From the NCBI RefSeq assembly GCF_004138205.1, contig NZ_RXNQ01000035.1, positions 186,001-250,000 of the forward strand: a DNA stretch of 64,000 bases, in the 5' to 3' direction. The notes under the pieces are model-generated. The model was given only the letters and a program-made list of their open reading frames with translations. It was not told where the DNA came from and ran no database searches. Within the stretch, counting starts at the first letter, position 1; each line of letters opens with the position of its first letter. Position numbers and translations under genes: made by a program. Origin of the DNA: Pedobacter sp. SYP-B3415 (GTDB taxonomy: Bacteria; Bacteroidota; Bacteroidia; Sphingobacteriales; Sphingobacteriaceae). This document shows positions 1-10,479 of the stretch, piece after piece.

Positions 1-953
1 GCAACCTTATCTGCGTCTTCTTCATCCTGGCGATACTCGAGCGCAGAAGAGAGAATCTGGCCAAGCAGCTTGGACCCTTCGCGCGCTTTGTAATCGATAT
101 ATTTTGGCGAATAGTTATGGCAGGCAACGAGGCCCCACAATTCACCATGCGTAATCAGTGAAATACTAAAGCTCGACGCAACACCCATATTTTTGAGGTA
201 CTGGATGTGAATGGGCGAGACGGCACGAAGCTGACTGTAAGTCAAATCTATCGGCTCACTGCTAACAGCAAGCAGTGCCGCATCGCTTGCATTGACATCG
301 GCAATCAGCCTGGTCAGATTCAATTTGTAAAGCGCACGGGCTTGCTTCGGTATGTCGCTGGCCGGGTAATGGAGTCCGAAAAAGGGCTCCAGTTGATCTT
401 CTTTATCCTCAGCAACAACTTCCCCATGGCCGTCTTCGAGAAATTTATAGATCATAACCCGGTCGTAACCGATAATTCTTTTGATTTCAGTAGCCGCACT
501 TTGCAGTAAAGTCTGAAGGTTTTTGCCCCCCAGCATCGCGGAAGCCGAACGCCCTACTGAACTTTGAATATCATAGTCCAGACTGACCGGTTCAAATTCA
601 AGAAGCACGACATCTTCATGCATACTTACGATAAGATAGAAAGATGTGCCGCCTACCGTAATTCCATGTGGATTAATGGCGTCAAAATTCTGACGCTGTA
701 AGCCCAGCTGTAAGAGCTGACCGAGCGACAAATTTTCGTCCTGCTCGTTTAACAAATGCTCAAAAACTGAAAGCGGCTTACCTGTCATTGATGCCGCATC
801 AGCAGGAAGCCAGTTATGCAAATTAGCACTTACGGCTGTGATGGTCATTGATTTTTTGTCAACGGCCACGACAAAGCCATGCGGTTGAATTTTGCCGGGG
901 ATCTGAATCGGTTCTCTGTCACAATTGCTGAGATCAACCGTGAATGTAGTCAT
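1..953 (-). CDS. Bacteriophytochrome photosensor, N-terminal part (cut by window edge)
   Basis: This is a red/far-red light sensor that binds biliverdin. The first 317 codons are in the window and the frame is open to base 1, so the PHY and output domains lie outside. Residues 11-26 read C-D-R-E-P-I-Q-I-P-G followed by K-I-Q-P-H-G, the N-terminal PAS_2 signature; Cys11 is the expected biliverdin-attachment cysteine of bacteriophytochromes. The GAF domain spans about residues 140-305 and shows the PASDIP motif at 197-202 and the WGLVACH motif ending at His279, both chromophore-pocket signatures. The start at 951-953 puts Cys11 at the usual distance from the N-terminus. Most relatives end in a histidine kinase, so the single-domain receivers at 1486 and 3464 are possible partners; that link is inference. 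Confidence 0.93.
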   Translation of the reverse strand, partial: MTTFTVDLSNCDREPIQIPGKIQPHGFVVAVDKKSMTITAVSANLHNWLPADAASMTGKPLSVFEHLLNEQDENLSLGQLLQLGLQRQNFDAINPHGITVGGTSFYLIVSMHEDVVLLEFEPVSLDYDIQSSVGRSASAMLGGKNLQTLLQSAATEIKRIIGYDRVMIYKFLEDGHGEVVAEDKEDQLEPFFGLHYPASDIPKQARALYKLNLTRLIADVNASDAALLAVSSEPIDLTYSQLRAVSPIHIQYLKNMGVASSFSISLITHGELWGLVACHNYSPKYIDYKAREGSKLLGQILSSALEYRQDEEDADKV

Positions 954-1350
954 GCATTGGATTTAAGTTTACAAAACTATCAGTATTTGTAAAAAATCAA
1001 ACCCTGACGAACGGAAAGCCACCAAAAGTTACAAACACTGCAGGAATGTCTTTAGTCAGCAGACTTTGACCTTCGGACAACATGTATACAAAAACATACA
1101 GCATAAATGATAAAAAGACACAAAAACAGGACAGCATAACAGAACAACCAACCAAACCCGGTAAAATCGAGCCGACCGTGCGCAGATGAAAACAGGTGAC
1201 AAACGCCGGCTTGCAACCGTGATATTTTTTTCCTGTCTGCAAGTCAACAGTTTAAATAAAAAGATTGCCCAGAGATCGGTAAATTAACTATAAAGGCAAT
1301 TTTTGGCATCGCCTTTGTAACTAACCCGACCGAGAGCGTTAATTTAGATG

Positions 1351-1386
1351 ACGGGGGTATCCATTCTGGATATCTCCGTTTTTTTT
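1351..1386 (+). terminator. Rho-independent terminator without an upstream protein gene
   Basis: ACGGGGGTATCC pairs with GGATATCTCCGT across the loop ATTCT, a 12-base-pair stem with two G-U pairs, followed directly by a run of eight T. The T run is only on the plus strand. Nothing protein-coding on that strand precedes it, so it probably ends a small RNA or acts in a leader. Confidence 0.65.
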
Positions 1387-1421
1387 ATGAAGCCTGTGCA
1401 TTTTGCTATGTAATTTGGCTA

Positions 1422-1451
1422 TTTGATTAATCAATCTGATTAATATCTTTG
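1422..1451 (+). promoter_or_regulatory. Bacteroidota-type promoter of the receiver gene
   Basis: TTTG at 1422-1425 and TATCTTTG at 1444-1451 are separated by 18 bases and match the -33 TTTG / -7 TAnnTTTG consensus of the Bacteroidota housekeeping sigma factor. Transcription would start near 1457, about 29 bases before the start codon. Confidence 0.65.
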
Positions 1452-1485
1452 TAGAAGTTTATCATAAGATTACTAAACACATCCA

Positions 1486-1854
1486 TTGCTAAAGAAAAAA
1501 ATACTGGTTATCGAGGATAACCATGCCATTTTAGATGTCATAACGCTCATTCTGCAAAGTGAAGCTTTCGAGGTCTCGGGCCTGAACAGGGGTCTGGAAA
1601 TGATGCATCATATAGAGACATTTCAGCCTCATGTGATCGTAATGGATATCATGCTTCCGGACAGTGACGGCCGAACCTTATTAAAGGAGTTGCGGAGCAA
1701 CGAACAGACGGCTGATATTCCGGTGCTGATGATCTCAGCCCGCTACCATTCCGGCAATTACGACGAAGGCGGGTTAAAAGCCAATGACTTTCTTGCCAAG
1801 CCTTTTGACATCGACGCGCTGATGGATAAGATCTACGCGCTGCTGCCTAAATAA
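1486..1854 (+). CDS. Stand-alone CheY-like response regulator
   Basis: This 122-residue protein is a single receiver domain with no output domain. The acidic pair E10-D11, the phospho-acceptor D54 (in VMDIMLPD), S84 and K105 (in AKPFD) are all present. Translation probably begins at a TTG codon, since ILVIEDN then falls at the usual place and no ATG fits. It has its own promoter and lies between a bacteriophytochrome and an exonuclease/GIY-YIG gene. It resembles the receiver at 3464 in length, in the ILDV segment and in the KPFDID end of the domain, so the two may be paralogues. It would act by phosphorylation-dependent protein contacts; the cognate kinase is unknown. Confidence 0.9.
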   Translation: MLKKKILVIEDNHAILDVITLILQSEAFEVSGLNRGLEMMHHIETFQPHVIVMDIMLPDSDGRTLLKELRSNEQTADIPVLMISARYHSGNYDEGGLKANDFLAKPFDIDALMDKIYALLPK

Positions 1855-1902
1855 TTTTAAATTTATTGCTAATTCTTTTAGCATGTTTCGTAACTTCGAA
1901 TC

Positions 1903-3303
1903 ATGCTTTACGCTGTTGTCGATATCGAAACTACGGGTGGGTATGCGTCTGCGCATGCGATAACCGAAGTTGCCGTTTTTGTTCATGACGGAAACGACAT
2001 CATTGATACATATCAGACCCTGGTTAACCCCGGCCAGCATATCCCTTCACACATCACCGCTTTAACTGGTATCGACAATGACATGGTTGCTGAGGCCCCC
2101 TATTTCCATGAGGTTGCAGCCGATCTGTTCAGAATATTAGAAGGGAAAGTTTTTGTAGCGCACAATGTAAACTTTGACTATTCATTTTTACGGCACCAGT
2201 TCGCGCTGAGCGGATTCAGGCTGGACAGACCAAAACTATGTACGGTGCGGCTCGGCAGAAAAATTCTGCCTGGTCTTCCCTCCTACAGCCTCGGCAGATT
2301 ATGCCAGTCGCTCGGCATCCAGATCCTGCAAAGGCACCGTGCCGCGGGCGATGCGCGTGCAACAGCGATTTTATTTGGCAAATTACTGGCAGCTGATGCA
2401 GAAGATGTTATTGCCGGCATGCTTAAACGTGGCTCGAAGGAACAGAATCTGCCGCCTAATCTGAACAAACAAGACTTTTTGTCGTTACCCGATCTGCCCG
2501 GGGTGTATTATTTCAAGAGCGCTAAGGGCAAAATCCTGTATATCGGCAAAGCGTTGAACCTGAGAAAACGGGTAAGCAGCCATTTCAGCGGCAACAGCAA
2601 ATCGCGGCAGCGCCAGGAATTCCTGAAAAATATCTACGCCATTGAGCACCAGGTTTGCGGCAGCGAACTAATGGCACTCATTCTCGAGGCTACCGAGATT
2701 AAACGGTATTGGCCCGAGAACAACCGGGCCATGAAGCGCTACGAGCATAAATATGAATTATACATTTTCGAGGACCAGCGGGGTTACCTCAGGCTTGGCA
2801 TCGACAAAAGCCGCAAGAATCATATGGCGCTATATGATTTCTCGACAATCGCTGAGGGGCAAAATTTTCTGCAGCGCTTGGTAGAAGACTATGATCTTTG
2901 CCACAAACTTTCTTTCATTCATAAAACAAGCGGCGCATGCCAGGCCGTGGCAACCGGAAAATGCAGCGGCGCTTGTACCGGCCATGAGTCTGCAGCATCA
3001 TACAATCGCCGCGTGAATGCTGCACTTGAACAAACAGAACTTGCGCTGCCATCTTTTTTGATAAGGGAGCAGGGACGAAATCCGGAGGAATCTGCCTGTC
3101 TCTGGATTGAGCGCGGGCGTTTCTATGGAATGGGTTATATCTCAAATGATATTGAATACGGACATGTAAACGAACTAAAAAGTTACCTTACGCCCTATCC
3201 ATCCAACCGCTACATCCTCAATCTGTTATTTGCGCACGCGGCCCGGTTTCCCCAACGGGTTATCAACCTGGGCATCGAAAAGAATGAATTAATTGAGTGC
3301 TGA
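1903..3303 (+). CDS. DEDDh exonuclease fused to a GIY-YIG nuclease domain
   Basis: This 466-residue protein joins two nuclease domains. Residues 1-165 form a DnaQ-like 3'-5' exonuclease with D7 and E9 (VDIET), D92 (NFD), H145 and D150 (HRAAGD), the complete DEDDh set. Residues about 197-275 form a GIY-YIG endonuclease domain of the UvrC/Cho type: GVYYF near 200, LYIG at 212-215, an arginine-rich helix near 221-223 and E262. The C-terminal 190 residues contain a cysteine-rich stretch near residues 345-365 and are of unknown role. Such fusions of a polymerase III epsilon-like domain with a UvrC N-terminal-like domain occur in many bacteria and are thought to act in DNA repair. It starts only 48 bases after the receiver gene, so the two may share a transcript. 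Confidence 0.88.
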   Translation: MLYAVVDIETTGGYASAHAITEVAVFVHDGNDIIDTYQTLVNPGQHIPSHITALTGIDNDMVAEAPYFHEVAADLFRILEGKVFVAHNVNFDYSFLRHQFALSGFRLDRPKLCTVRLGRKILPGLPSYSLGRLCQSLGIQILQRHRAAGDARATAILFGKLLAADAEDVIAGMLKRGSKEQNLPPNLNKQDFLSLPDLPGVYYFKSAKGKILYIGKALNLRKRVSSHFSGNSKSRQRQEFLKNIYAIEHQVCGSELMALILEATEIKRYWPENNRAMKRYEHKYELYIFEDQRGYLRLGIDKSRKNHMALYDFSTIAEGQNFLQRLVEDYDLCHKLSFIHKTSGACQAVATGKCSGACTGHESAASYNRRVNAALEQTELALPSFLIREQGRNPEESACLWIERGRFYGMGYISNDIEYGHVNELKSYLTPYPSNRYILNLLFAHAARFPQRVINLGIEKNELIEC

Positions 3304-3447
3304 CGTTGCATGTTTGAACATAAAAACAGACCTTAGCTGTTTAACTTGTATTCAGCAACTTCCGTAATTATGATCTTTGCGTTTGCACCGCACGCTTATT
3401 CTAGTAAACTTAAGTCTGGTTATTCCGGGTTAAAAGCGACATTTTCT

Positions 3448-3455
3448 GAAAGGAG
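3448..3455 (+). promoter_or_regulatory. Canonical Shine-Dalgarno sequence, unusual in this lineage
   Basis: GAAAGGAGG ends eight bases before the ATG at 3464. Most genes in this window have no such motif, as expected for Bacteroidota, whose ribosomes make little use of it. It supports the chosen start. Confidence 0.5.
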
Positions 3456-3463
3456 GCCTTCAA

Positions 3464-3826
3464 ATGACCGTTAAGAAAGTACTCGTCTGTGATGACGACG
3501 AGGCCATCCTCGATGTAACTACGCTTGTACTCGAAGACAGCGGATATGAGGTAACACCGGTTATTGAAAGCACACAAATCTACGATGTGATCAGACAGGT
3601 AAAGCCGGACCTGCTTCTTCTCGACCTTTGGATGCCAGATCTTTCTGGCGAAGACATCACACGTTTTGTTAAAAGCGATGCTGAGCTGCAAAACATTCCG
3701 ATCATCATCATCTCTGCCAGCAGCGAAGGCAGGCGAATTGCGGAAGAGATCAAAGCAGACGGTTTTTTACCAAAACCCTTTGATATTGACGGGCTTATTG
3801 AGATGGTTGCCCGTTATACAGCTTAA
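3464..3826 (+). CDS. Stand-alone CheY-like response regulator
   Basis: This 120-residue protein is a single receiver domain. It has the acidic triplet D10-D12, phospho-acceptor D54 (in LLDLWMPD), S84 and K104 (in PKPFD). No output domain follows. It lies 160 bases after the exonuclease/GIY-YIG gene and converges with the DUF5362 gene, with five bases between the stop codons. The start codon is preceded by a full Shine-Dalgarno motif, rare for this phylum. Likely a phosphorelay intermediate or a regulator acting through protein contacts. Confidence 0.9.
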   Translation: MTVKKVLVCDDDEAILDVTTLVLEDSGYEVTPVIESTQIYDVIRQVKPDLLLLDLWMPDLSGEDITRFVKSDAELQNIPIIIISASSEGRRIAEEIKADGFLPKPFDIDGLIEMVARYTA

Positions 3827-3831
3827 GCTGG

Positions 3832-4299
3832 TTAAGCTGCCGCGCCTGGCAAAAACATAACCGATAGCAGCGACAGCACGTACAAGACAATGCCAATAAT
3901 TGTTGCTACTCCCCAAAACTTGAACAGGGATTTCAGGCGGGAAATAGCCAGGTTAAGGCTTTCCTGGTCGCCATACAGTACGCCTTCTGCAGATGCCGAT
4001 GAATATTTGAAAAGCAACAGGCTCGGGTAAAAAAACAATAGCCCGATAAGCAGGTAAATTACCATAATGCCCGTGCCGCCCAACTGAGCCAGTGGCCCCA
4101 GCTGCGCTGCAACCCTTGCATCGGTGTTGAGGAGCGCGCTGATGCCGAAGGCGCCAACCACCATAAAAAACGTAAGAACGAACCCGATAACGGCCAGAAA
4201 CCTGGACCAACGGCCTATTTCGTACAGGTTGCTTCGCATGTCTTCCGTAACGATCAGTTGCGGATGCTGCTCTGCGGAAGGTGATTCAAATTCGCTCAT
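3832..4299 (-). CDS. DUF5362-like small membrane protein
   Basis: This 155-residue protein has a hydrophilic N-terminal stretch of about 20 residues, then hydrophobic segments near residues 33-56, 75-95 and 128-150, so it is probably an inner-membrane protein with three or four helices. The layout and the sentence-like start of the membrane part (MRSNLYEIGRWSRFLAVIGF) resemble the DUF5362 family of Bacteroidota. The function of that family is unknown. It is transcribed towards the receiver gene and away from ychF. Confidence 0.6.
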   Translation of the reverse strand: MSEFESPSAEQHPQLIVTEDMRSNLYEIGRWSRFLAVIGFVLTFFMVVGAFGISALLNTDARVAAQLGPLAQLGGTGIMVIYLLIGLLFFYPSLLLFKYSSASAEGVLYGDQESLNLAISRLKSLFKFWGVATIIGIVLYVLSLLSVMFLPGAAA

Positions 4300-4379
4300 G
4301 TGTTTTTATTTAGCGGCTAAACATACCAAAATAAGTACAGCCCCGGAAGCGATTTTTTCACAACGCAGTTAAAATCTCT

Positions 4380-4387
4380 TATCTTTG
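4380..4387 (+). promoter_or_regulatory. -7 box of ychF
   Basis: TATCTTTG matches TAnnTTTG and lies 62 bases before the ychF start. The -33 region only offers a T run at 4353-4358, so the call rests on the -7 box. Confidence 0.45.
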
Positions 4388-4449
4388 CACCCGTTTCAAA
4401 CAGGAATAGAATCAAATCTTCTTTTCCGGCAGATATATATAAAATATAC

Positions 4450-5550
4450 ATGGCTTTACAATGTGGCATCGTTGGTCTTCCCAACGTAGGCAAATCAACT
4501 CTGTTTAACTGTCTTTCGAATGCAAAAGCGCAGGCGGCAAACTTTCCTTTCTGTACCATCGAACCGAACGTCGGTGTAATTACGGTTCCTGATGATCGCC
4601 TGACCAGGCTTGCAGAACTGGTGCAGCCACAGCGTGTAGTGCCGAATACGATAGAGATTGTTGATATTGCCGGCCTGGTAAAGGGTGCCTCTAAAGGAGA
4701 AGGTCTCGGAAACCAGTTTCTTGGTAACATTCGCGCCACCAATGCAATTATACATGTGCTTCGCTGTTTTGATGACGGCAATGTAATACACGTTGATGGT
4801 TCGGTTGATCCGATTCGCGATAAGGAAATCATTGATACCGAATTGCAGCTGAAAGACCTGGACACCGTTGAGAAACGCATTCAGAAAGTCGAGAAAATGG
4901 CAAAGACCGGCGGCAATAAGGAAGCAAAAAAGACCTTTGATATCCTGTCTGTTGTCAAGACTCACCTTGAAAGCGGAAAATCGGTTCGTACGGCAGCGCT
5001 CTCTGATGAAGATTTCCTGTTTATAGAAGAATTGGGATTGCTTACGCAAAAGCCTGTCCTGTACGTTTGTAATGTTGAAGAAACGTCTGTAGTTGAGGGC
5101 AACAATTACGTGAACCTTGTTAAAGACGCTGTGAAAGATGAAAAAGCTGAAGTACTGGTTATTTCTGCTAAAATCGAATCTGAAATTGCGGAACTGGAAA
5201 GTTACGAGGAACGTCAGTTATTTCTTGCCGATCTTGGCCTGACTGAATCCGGGGTAAACAAACTGATTCGCGCCGCTTACAAACTTTTGAACCTCTACAC
5301 GTATTTTACCGCGGGTGTTCAGGAAGTGCGGGCATGGACCATTACCAAAGGATTTACAGCACCACAGGCTGCCGGAGTGATTCACAGTGATTTTGAGAAG
5401 GGCTTTATCCGGGCAGAAGTGATTAAATATCAGGATTTCGTTACCCTGGGCTCTGAGAATGCGTGTAAGGAAGCCGGCAAGCTGGGTGTCGAAGGCAAGA
5501 CTTATCTTGTGGAAGACGGCGACATTATGCATTTCCGCTTCAATGTCTAA
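4450..5550 (+). CDS. ychF: Ribosome-binding ATPase YchF (OLA1 family)
   Basis: A 366-residue Obg-like P-loop ATPase that binds the ribosome and has been linked to translation quality and oxidative stress in other bacteria. The G1 motif GLPNVGKST is at residues 8-16, the G3 region reads DIAGLVKGASKGEG near residue 75, and the usual NKXD motif is replaced by a NVEE-type sequence near 205, which is the known reason YchF prefers ATP to GTP. A C-terminal TGS domain covers about residues 280-364. Length and start are those of the family. It is a single gene with its own promoter and flanked by oppositely directed genes. Confidence 0.97.
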   Translation: MALQCGIVGLPNVGKSTLFNCLSNAKAQAANFPFCTIEPNVGVITVPDDRLTRLAELVQPQRVVPNTIEIVDIAGLVKGASKGEGLGNQFLGNIRATNAIIHVLRCFDDGNVIHVDGSVDPIRDKEIIDTELQLKDLDTVEKRIQKVEKMAKTGGNKEAKKTFDILSVVKTHLESGKSVRTAALSDEDFLFIEELGLLTQKPVLYVCNVEETSVVEGNNYVNLVKDAVKDEKAEVLVISAKIESEIAELESYEERQLFLADLGLTESGVNKLIRAAYKLLNLYTYFTAGVQEVRAWTITKGFTAPQAAGVIHSDFEKGFIRAEVIKYQDFVTLGSENACKEAGKLGVEGKTYLVEDGDIMHFRFNV

Positions 5551-5660
5551 ATCGGGTGTGTTTATCGCCTCCGGCGGATAGACAGGCCGCCTGCACATCA
5601 GGTTAACTAATGACCGCCGAGGAATTGGTCATGGACTCGCCGTCAGCGAACCTTTAATTT

Positions 5661-6863
5661 TTACGGAATGTTATTATACCAGGGGTGTGCAGCTACCGGT
5701 ACAATGCCCGCCCTACCGGCCTGGCCAATATATCTGCGGGCAGCTACAAGCGTACGGCTTTGAAAATCGTCATAGTTTGCGCTGTCTTTAATCATGCTGT
5801 TGATCCGCACCATCCCGGCCGACTGGATAAATTCCCCATTACCCATGTATATGGCCGTGTGAGAGATCCGGCCGTTTCCACCGCGGCTTTTTGCCGCAGA
5901 GAAAAACAGAAGATCGCCCGGCTGCAGATTTTTCAGACTTTTTGCAACATCGAGCGTATCTGCAGTCAGGATGGGCACTTCTTCTCCAACCAAAACCTGC
6001 TGGGAAGCATCGCGCGGAATGATCACGCCGTTCAGGAAAAAACTCGTTTTTGTAAAACCGCTGCAATCGACACCTTTGACAGACGTGCCGCCCCACAGGT
6101 ATGGGACACCGAGCAATGTACGGGCAACCGCCAGAATGTTCGCGGCAGTGGGTTTTGCGGTTTCAATCCACCTATAGTAAGGTTCGACAAGGGTGTTGGC
6201 TACATAAGCTTCGCGCCCATCGGGAAACCGCACCTGCGTAAACCGTTTCCTTTTGCCGGTAACCTGCAGAATATTGCCGGCAACGAGATCAGAAACGCGC
6301 GCCGCGGATGGGCGTGGTTCCGATAGTGCATGCGCATAATCGGCGGTAACGACCACGCGTTCAGATTGCTGCCATGCTTTAAAATCGGCGTCAGCCAGCG
6401 GCGTTACTGCCGCCGCATCAACCCACGACACGTAATGATCCGGGGTACGTACAATATAGTAACCGCCCTGCCTTTTCAAAATTTCTACGGGCATACCCAG
6501 GAGTCCCTGCGTCATCATTTCGGCAGCATTTCTGGGTTGAGCGCGGTTGTTGCTTACCGAGACGTTAATAAGACCCCGCTCGGGGAGGCCGGATGTTAAA
6601 GCGGGCAACAGGGTAATTTGCGCATGTAAAGCCGCATAATTGGTCGCTATTACGGTCGAAACTTTTTTAAACGCCGCTTCATTGCTGGTTTCAAAAATGA
6701 GGCTGTCATTCCGTACACGATAACTAAAATAATCGTCTCGTGCATCGGGTACAAGCTCAAGCTGCATCTGCGTCATCACTTTGCGCAATGCAAGCGTATC
6801 ATACTGGGCGACAGCCGCATTGAAACAAAAAACAAGCAGGAAACACAGCAGTTTTGATTTCAT
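5661..6863 (-). CDS. Secreted NlpC/P60 cell-wall peptidase with SH3-like domains
   Basis: A 400-residue peptidoglycan hydrolase of peptidase family C40, which cuts D-gamma-Glu to meso-diaminopimelate bonds in stem peptides. The start at 6861-6863 gives a clean signal peptide ending near AVA-Q. Residues about 110-250 hold bacterial SH3-like repeats. The NlpC/P60 domain has its catalytic Cys267 in GVDCSGF and His335 in ISHTAIYMG. An upstream in-frame ATG would add 32 residues in front of the signal peptide and is less likely. The dipeptide epimerase at 13121 could process the products of such an enzyme, but the genes are not linked. Confidence 0.93.
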   Translation of the reverse strand: MKSKLLCFLLVFCFNAAVAQYDTLALRKVMTQMQLELVPDARDDYFSYRVRNDSLIFETSNEAAFKKVSTVIATNYAALHAQITLLPALTSGLPERGLINVSVSNNRAQPRNAAEMMTQGLLGMPVEILKRQGGYYIVRTPDHYVSWVDAAAVTPLADADFKAWQQSERVVVTADYAHALSEPRPSAARVSDLVAGNILQVTGKRKRFTQVRFPDGREAYVANTLVEPYYRWIETAKPTAANILAVARTLLGVPYLWGGTSVKGVDCSGFTKTSFFLNGVIIPRDASQQVLVGEEVPILTADTLDVAKSLKNLQPGDLLFFSAAKSRGGNGRISHTAIYMGNGEFIQSAGMVRINSMIKDSANYDDFQSRTLVAARRYIGQAGRAGIVPVAAHPWYNNIP

Positions 6864-7008
6864 TGTACAAGGATAAGCATTAAAACAAAGCGATGAGCAA
6901 GACATCAAAATTGATACGCGGGGCCAATTACAAACAGTAAAATTATTTTTCAAACCCAAAGCTGATATCTAACTTGCGCCTTTTACCGCCGGTTAGCCGG
7001 AGCAACAC

Positions 7009-7488
7009 ATGCGAAAAACCCTCCTCAAAATCATTGACTTTTTTCACCCGCCGTTTTCCCGGCTGATTCCTATCCATACTTTCCGGTACCTGGCATCTGG
7101 CGGAACCACGGCTCTGATGGGTGTACTCATCTATTTTCTTGCCTACAATTACATTCTGCGGCAGGAGAATATTCATTTGCCTTTCGTCATGATCACTGCG
7201 CCGATCGCCGCGCTGATCATTGAGCTTTGCATTACCTTTCCCATGGGTTTTTTGCTCAACAAATACCTCGTTTTTACCCAGTCGACCCTGCGCGGCAGGC
7301 AGCAGCTTTTTCGTTATGCGACTGTTGTTTTGATGAATATTCTGCTAAACTATGCGCTGATCAAACTGATGGTAGAAACACTTCACTTCTATCCCACTAT
7401 CGCCAAATTCATCACAACCTGCCTGCTGACCATCTTCAGCTATTTCTCACAAAAACACTTTTCGTTTAAAGGAGGGAAAGGGGGGTGA
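7009..7488 (+). CDS. GtrA-family membrane protein
   Basis: A 159-residue protein with four predicted membrane helices (near residues 30-50, 60-82, 98-118 and 126-146). The pattern FRYLASGGTTALMGVLIYFLA near the first helix and NKYLVF after the second are typical of GtrA, a family proposed to move lipid-linked sugars across the inner membrane. No glycosyltransferase partner is next to it. It diverges from the NlpC/P60 gene and is followed by 820 bases without a gene. Confidence 0.88.
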   Translation: MRKTLLKIIDFFHPPFSRLIPIHTFRYLASGGTTALMGVLIYFLAYNYILRQENIHLPFVMITAPIAALIIELCITFPMGFLLNKYLVFTQSTLRGRQQLFRYATVVLMNILLNYALIKLMVETLHFYPTIAKFITTCLLTIFSYFSQKHFSFKGGKGG

Positions 7489-9934
<2,446 letters not shown>

Positions 9935-9944
9935 CAGGAATGTG

Positions 9945-9952
9945 TATATTTG
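9945..9952 (+). promoter_or_regulatory. -7 box of the DUF3299-like gene
   Basis: TATATTTG matches TAnnTTTG and lies 17 bases before the start codon at 9970. The -33 side is not clear, so co-transcription with the ABC-F gene remains possible. Confidence 0.4.
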
Positions 9953-9969
9953 TTAGAAAGGACTAACTT

Positions 9970-10410
9970 ATGCTACGTAAAATTCTTTTTCTTTTTCTTA
10001 TGGCCGGCGGACTTGCGGCACAGGCTCAGCACAACCCTGACGACCTGATCGAGTCTGCAAACTGGGATGTAATTGGCGGCGTCGATTTCAAGACACCGAA
10101 CGACAATGAAATGTACGCCGTATACAATGCTAACATTAAAAAATATGAGAATAAACCGTTTGAACTATACGGTTATATCGTTCCCATAAAAGATGGCATG
10201 AAACAACAAAAATTCATGTTGTCTACGCTTCCGATCAATCAGTGTTTCTACTGTGGGAAGAACGGCGTTCCCATCATGGTGATGGTAGAACTTACCGAGG
10301 CTGTTAAGTTTACGTACAAACCCGTTACTGTAAAGGGCATTCTTAAATTAAACAAAGGTAATGCGATGGACGGCCCACCAATTGTGCTGGCCGCGGCAAA
10401 ATCGATCTAA
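9970..10410 (+). CDS. Secreted DUF3299-like protein
   Basis: A 146-residue protein with a signal peptide (cleavage near AQA-Q, residue 19). The mature part carries W33, the segment ELYGYIVPIKD near residue 65 and the pair CFYCGK near residue 93. This order (a 'G-Y-x-x-P' strand followed by a Cys-x-x-Cys) is that of DUF3299, periplasmic proteins of unknown role in which the cysteines may bind metal. It stands 35 bases after the ABC-F gene and ends at a shared bidirectional terminator. Confidence 0.6.
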   Translation: MLRKILFLFLMAGGLAAQAQHNPDDLIESANWDVIGGVDFKTPNDNEMYAVYNANIKKYENKPFELYGYIVPIKDGMKQQKFMLSTLPINQCFYCGKNGVPIMVMVELTEAVKFTYKPVTVKGILKLNKGNAMDGPPIVLAAAKSI

Positions 10411-10427
10411 TTCTGTTTATTGCAAAT

Positions 10428-10464
10428 AAAAAAGGCTGCATTTTTAAGAAACGCAGCCTTTTTT
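10428..10464. terminator. Bidirectional terminator
   Basis: AAAAAAGGCTGC and GCAGCCTTTTTT form a 12-base-pair stem with a 13-base loop. A and T runs on both sides let it serve the plus-strand gene ending at 10410 and the minus-strand gene ending at 10480. Confidence 0.88.
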
Positions 10465-10479
10465 ATGCGGTATTTTATA

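Larger units (their letters stand above)
954..1485. other. Intergenic region, no convincing protein gene
   Basis: This gap of 532 bases separates the bacteriophytochrome from the first receiver gene; the two are divergent. Short open frames on the minus strand at 997-1247 look random in composition and have no family resemblance. The right half holds a strong plus-strand terminator (1351-1386) and a Bacteroidota promoter (1422-1451). The terminator has no plus-strand protein gene before it, so a small RNA or a regulated leader somewhere in 954-1350 is possible. Confidence 0.5.

Noticed and set aside
1891..1898. TAACTTCG directly before the exonuclease/GIY-YIG start, which could mean a leaderless transcript
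   Set aside because: One mismatch to TAnnTTTG, and the gene is close enough to the upstream receiver to share its transcript; a similar box before the DUF255 gene (13052-13059, minus) is equally weak.
3819..3830. Perfect palindrome CAGCTTAAGCTG over the receiver stop codon
   Set aside because: It is short, has no loop or T run, and a single 12-base palindrome is expected by chance in a window of this size; not called as a terminator or operator.
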